A DNA stretch of 6,873 nt, from NCBI GenBank assembly GCA_030602675.1, contig JAUVZH010000140.1, forward strand, positions 1 through 6,873. Direction: 5' to 3'. Shown here in pieces: positions 5,885 through 6,873 of the stretch. Origin of the DNA: Candidatus Heimdallarchaeota archaeon. Its GTDB lineage: Archaea; Asgardarchaeota; Heimdallarchaeia; JABLTI01. Both the position numbers and the translations under genes were made by a program. The notes beneath the pieces were generated by a model. The model did not search any database and was not told the origin of the DNA. It saw nothing but the letters and a program-made list of their open reading frames with translations. Within the stretch, counting starts at the first letter, position 1; every line of letters begins with the position of its first letter.

Positions 5885-6873
5885 ATGGCATATAAATTAC
5901 CAAAAATAATAGACGCATTACAATTCGGTTTATTATCACCAGATGAGATTAGAAAGATGAGTGTTGTTCGTGTCATTACTGCCGACACTTACGATGAAGA
6001 CGGTACAGCAATTCCCTCTGGACTAATGGATAGACGATTGGGTACAATAGACCCTGGTCAAAGATGTAAAACTTGTGGTAATAGAGTTGGTGAATGTGAA
6101 GGACACTTTGGTCATATTGAACTCTCCAGACCAATTGCCCATGTAGGTTTTAACAAGAAAATTTACAAGATTCTTAGAGCCATCTGTCGTGAATGTAGTA
6201 GAGTCTTATTACCAGAAGAAGAACTCTACAAGCTTAAACAAGAGCTTACTAAATATGAGAAGCGTTGGGACCAAATAAATTCTGCTTATATTAATGAGAT
6301 TCTTAAGAAAGCCGCTAAAATTGAGACATGCCCTCATTGTCAAGCATTACAATCTAAAATAAGATTGGAAAAACCAACTACTTTTTATGAAGAAATTCGA
6401 GTTAGTAAGAAAAGCAAAGTAACTGATCGAAAGAAATTATCTCCATCTGATGTTAGAGATCGAATGGAAAGGATTTCAAATGAGGACTGTCTAATTTTGG
6501 GAATAAATCCAGTACATGCAAGACCTGAATGGATGGTTTTAACAGTTTTACCAGTTCCTCCAGTTGCTATGAGACCAAGTATAACTCTTGAATCCAGTAT
6601 TCGATCAGAAGATGATCTTACTCACAAACTTGTTGATATTATTCGTATTAATCAAAGATTACGAGAAAATATTGAAGCTGGTGCTCCTCAGCTCATCGTA
6701 GAAGATCTTTGGGAATTGTTACAATATCACGTAACCACATACTTCAACAATGAAGTTTCAGGTATTCCTCCTGCCAGACATCGTTCTGGAAGAGCATTAA
6801 GAACCTTAACTCAAAGGTTGAAAGGTAAGGAAGGACGTTTCAGAAGCAATCTATGTGGTAAGCGTGTTGATTT
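5885..6873 (+). CDS. rpoA1: DNA-directed RNA polymerase subunit A' (Rpb1-like), N-terminal part
   Basis: The largest-subunit N-terminus: 329 complete codons, then the window ends. It builds the clamp and later the catalytic aspartates, which lie beyond the edge. What is seen: the opening PKIIDALQFGLLSPDEIRKM; the first clamp zinc site CX2C-X6-CX2H (Cys61, 64, 71 and His74, in CEGHFGH); and the second site with Cys101, 104, 149 and 152. LPVPPVAMRPS (222-232) is a typical Rpb1 segment. RALRTLTQRLKGKEGRFRSN near the end belongs to the lid/switch region that contacts the template. The last residues GKRVD lead into the universally conserved FSARTVI stretch. The gene follows rpoB after 18 nt with a strong Shine-Dalgarno site, the usual archaeal B-A' order. 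Whether the subunit is split into A' and A'' cannot be seen here, so the symbol assumes the common archaeal split. Confidence 0.96.
   Translation, partial: MAYKLPKIIDALQFGLLSPDEIRKMSVVRVITADTYDEDGTAIPSGLMDRRLGTIDPGQRCKTCGNRVGECEGHFGHIELSRPIAHVGFNKKIYKILRAICRECSRVLLPEEELYKLKQELTKYEKRWDQINSAYINEILKKAAKIETCPHCQALQSKIRLEKPTTFYEEIRVSKKSKVTDRKKLSPSDVRDRMERISNEDCLILGINPVHARPEWMVLTVLPVPPVAMRPSITLESSIRSEDDLTHKLVDIIRINQRLRENIEAGAPQLIVEDLWELLQYHVTTYFNNEVSGIPPARHRSGRALRTLTQRLKGKEGRFRSNLCGKRVD

Overview
The window looks like chromosomal DNA from an archaeon, most likely an Asgard archaeon. The right half carries an archaeal/eukaryotic-type RNA polymerase: a single unsplit RpoB (Rpb2-like, 1114 aa), followed 18 nt later by the start of the largest subunit (RpoA1/A', Rpb1-like). 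The left half carries two proteins of eukaryotic flavour. One is an Arf/Rag-like small GTPase with a C-terminal roadblock-like domain, and the other looks like a longin/DENN-N (Nprl2-like) protein. Intron-free genes, Shine-Dalgarno-like sites, TATA/BRE-like promoters and AT-rich DNA fit an archaeon and not a eukaryote. The Asgard assignment is inferred from the mix of gene families; I cannot place it more finely.

Layout: 1-988 (minus) is a longin/DENN-N-like protein gene that runs off the left edge. 1036-2028 (minus) is the Rag-like GTPase, 47 nt upstream of it and apparently in the same operon. 2029-2521 is a divergent intergenic region with no convincing gene; it holds several inverted repeats and TATA-like elements. 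2522-5866 (plus) is rpoB, and 5885-6873 (plus) is the first 329 codons of rpoA1, cut by the right edge.

The RNA polymerase pair is conventional and well conserved at every catalytic and zinc-binding motif I could check. The unusual part is the minus-strand pair. In eukaryotes, Rag GTPases (G domain plus roadblock domain) are regulated by longin/DENN-type complexes: GATOR1 with Nprl2/Nprl3, and folliculin. Here a one-polypeptide GTPase-roadblock protein sits next to a protein whose N-terminus resembles that longin class. This suggests an archaeal relative of the Rag/regulator system. The GTPase has an unusual switch II motif (VPPGQE, lacking the canonical Asp), so its nucleotide cycle may be atypical. 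The usual archaeal rpoH gene is not found immediately upstream of rpoB.
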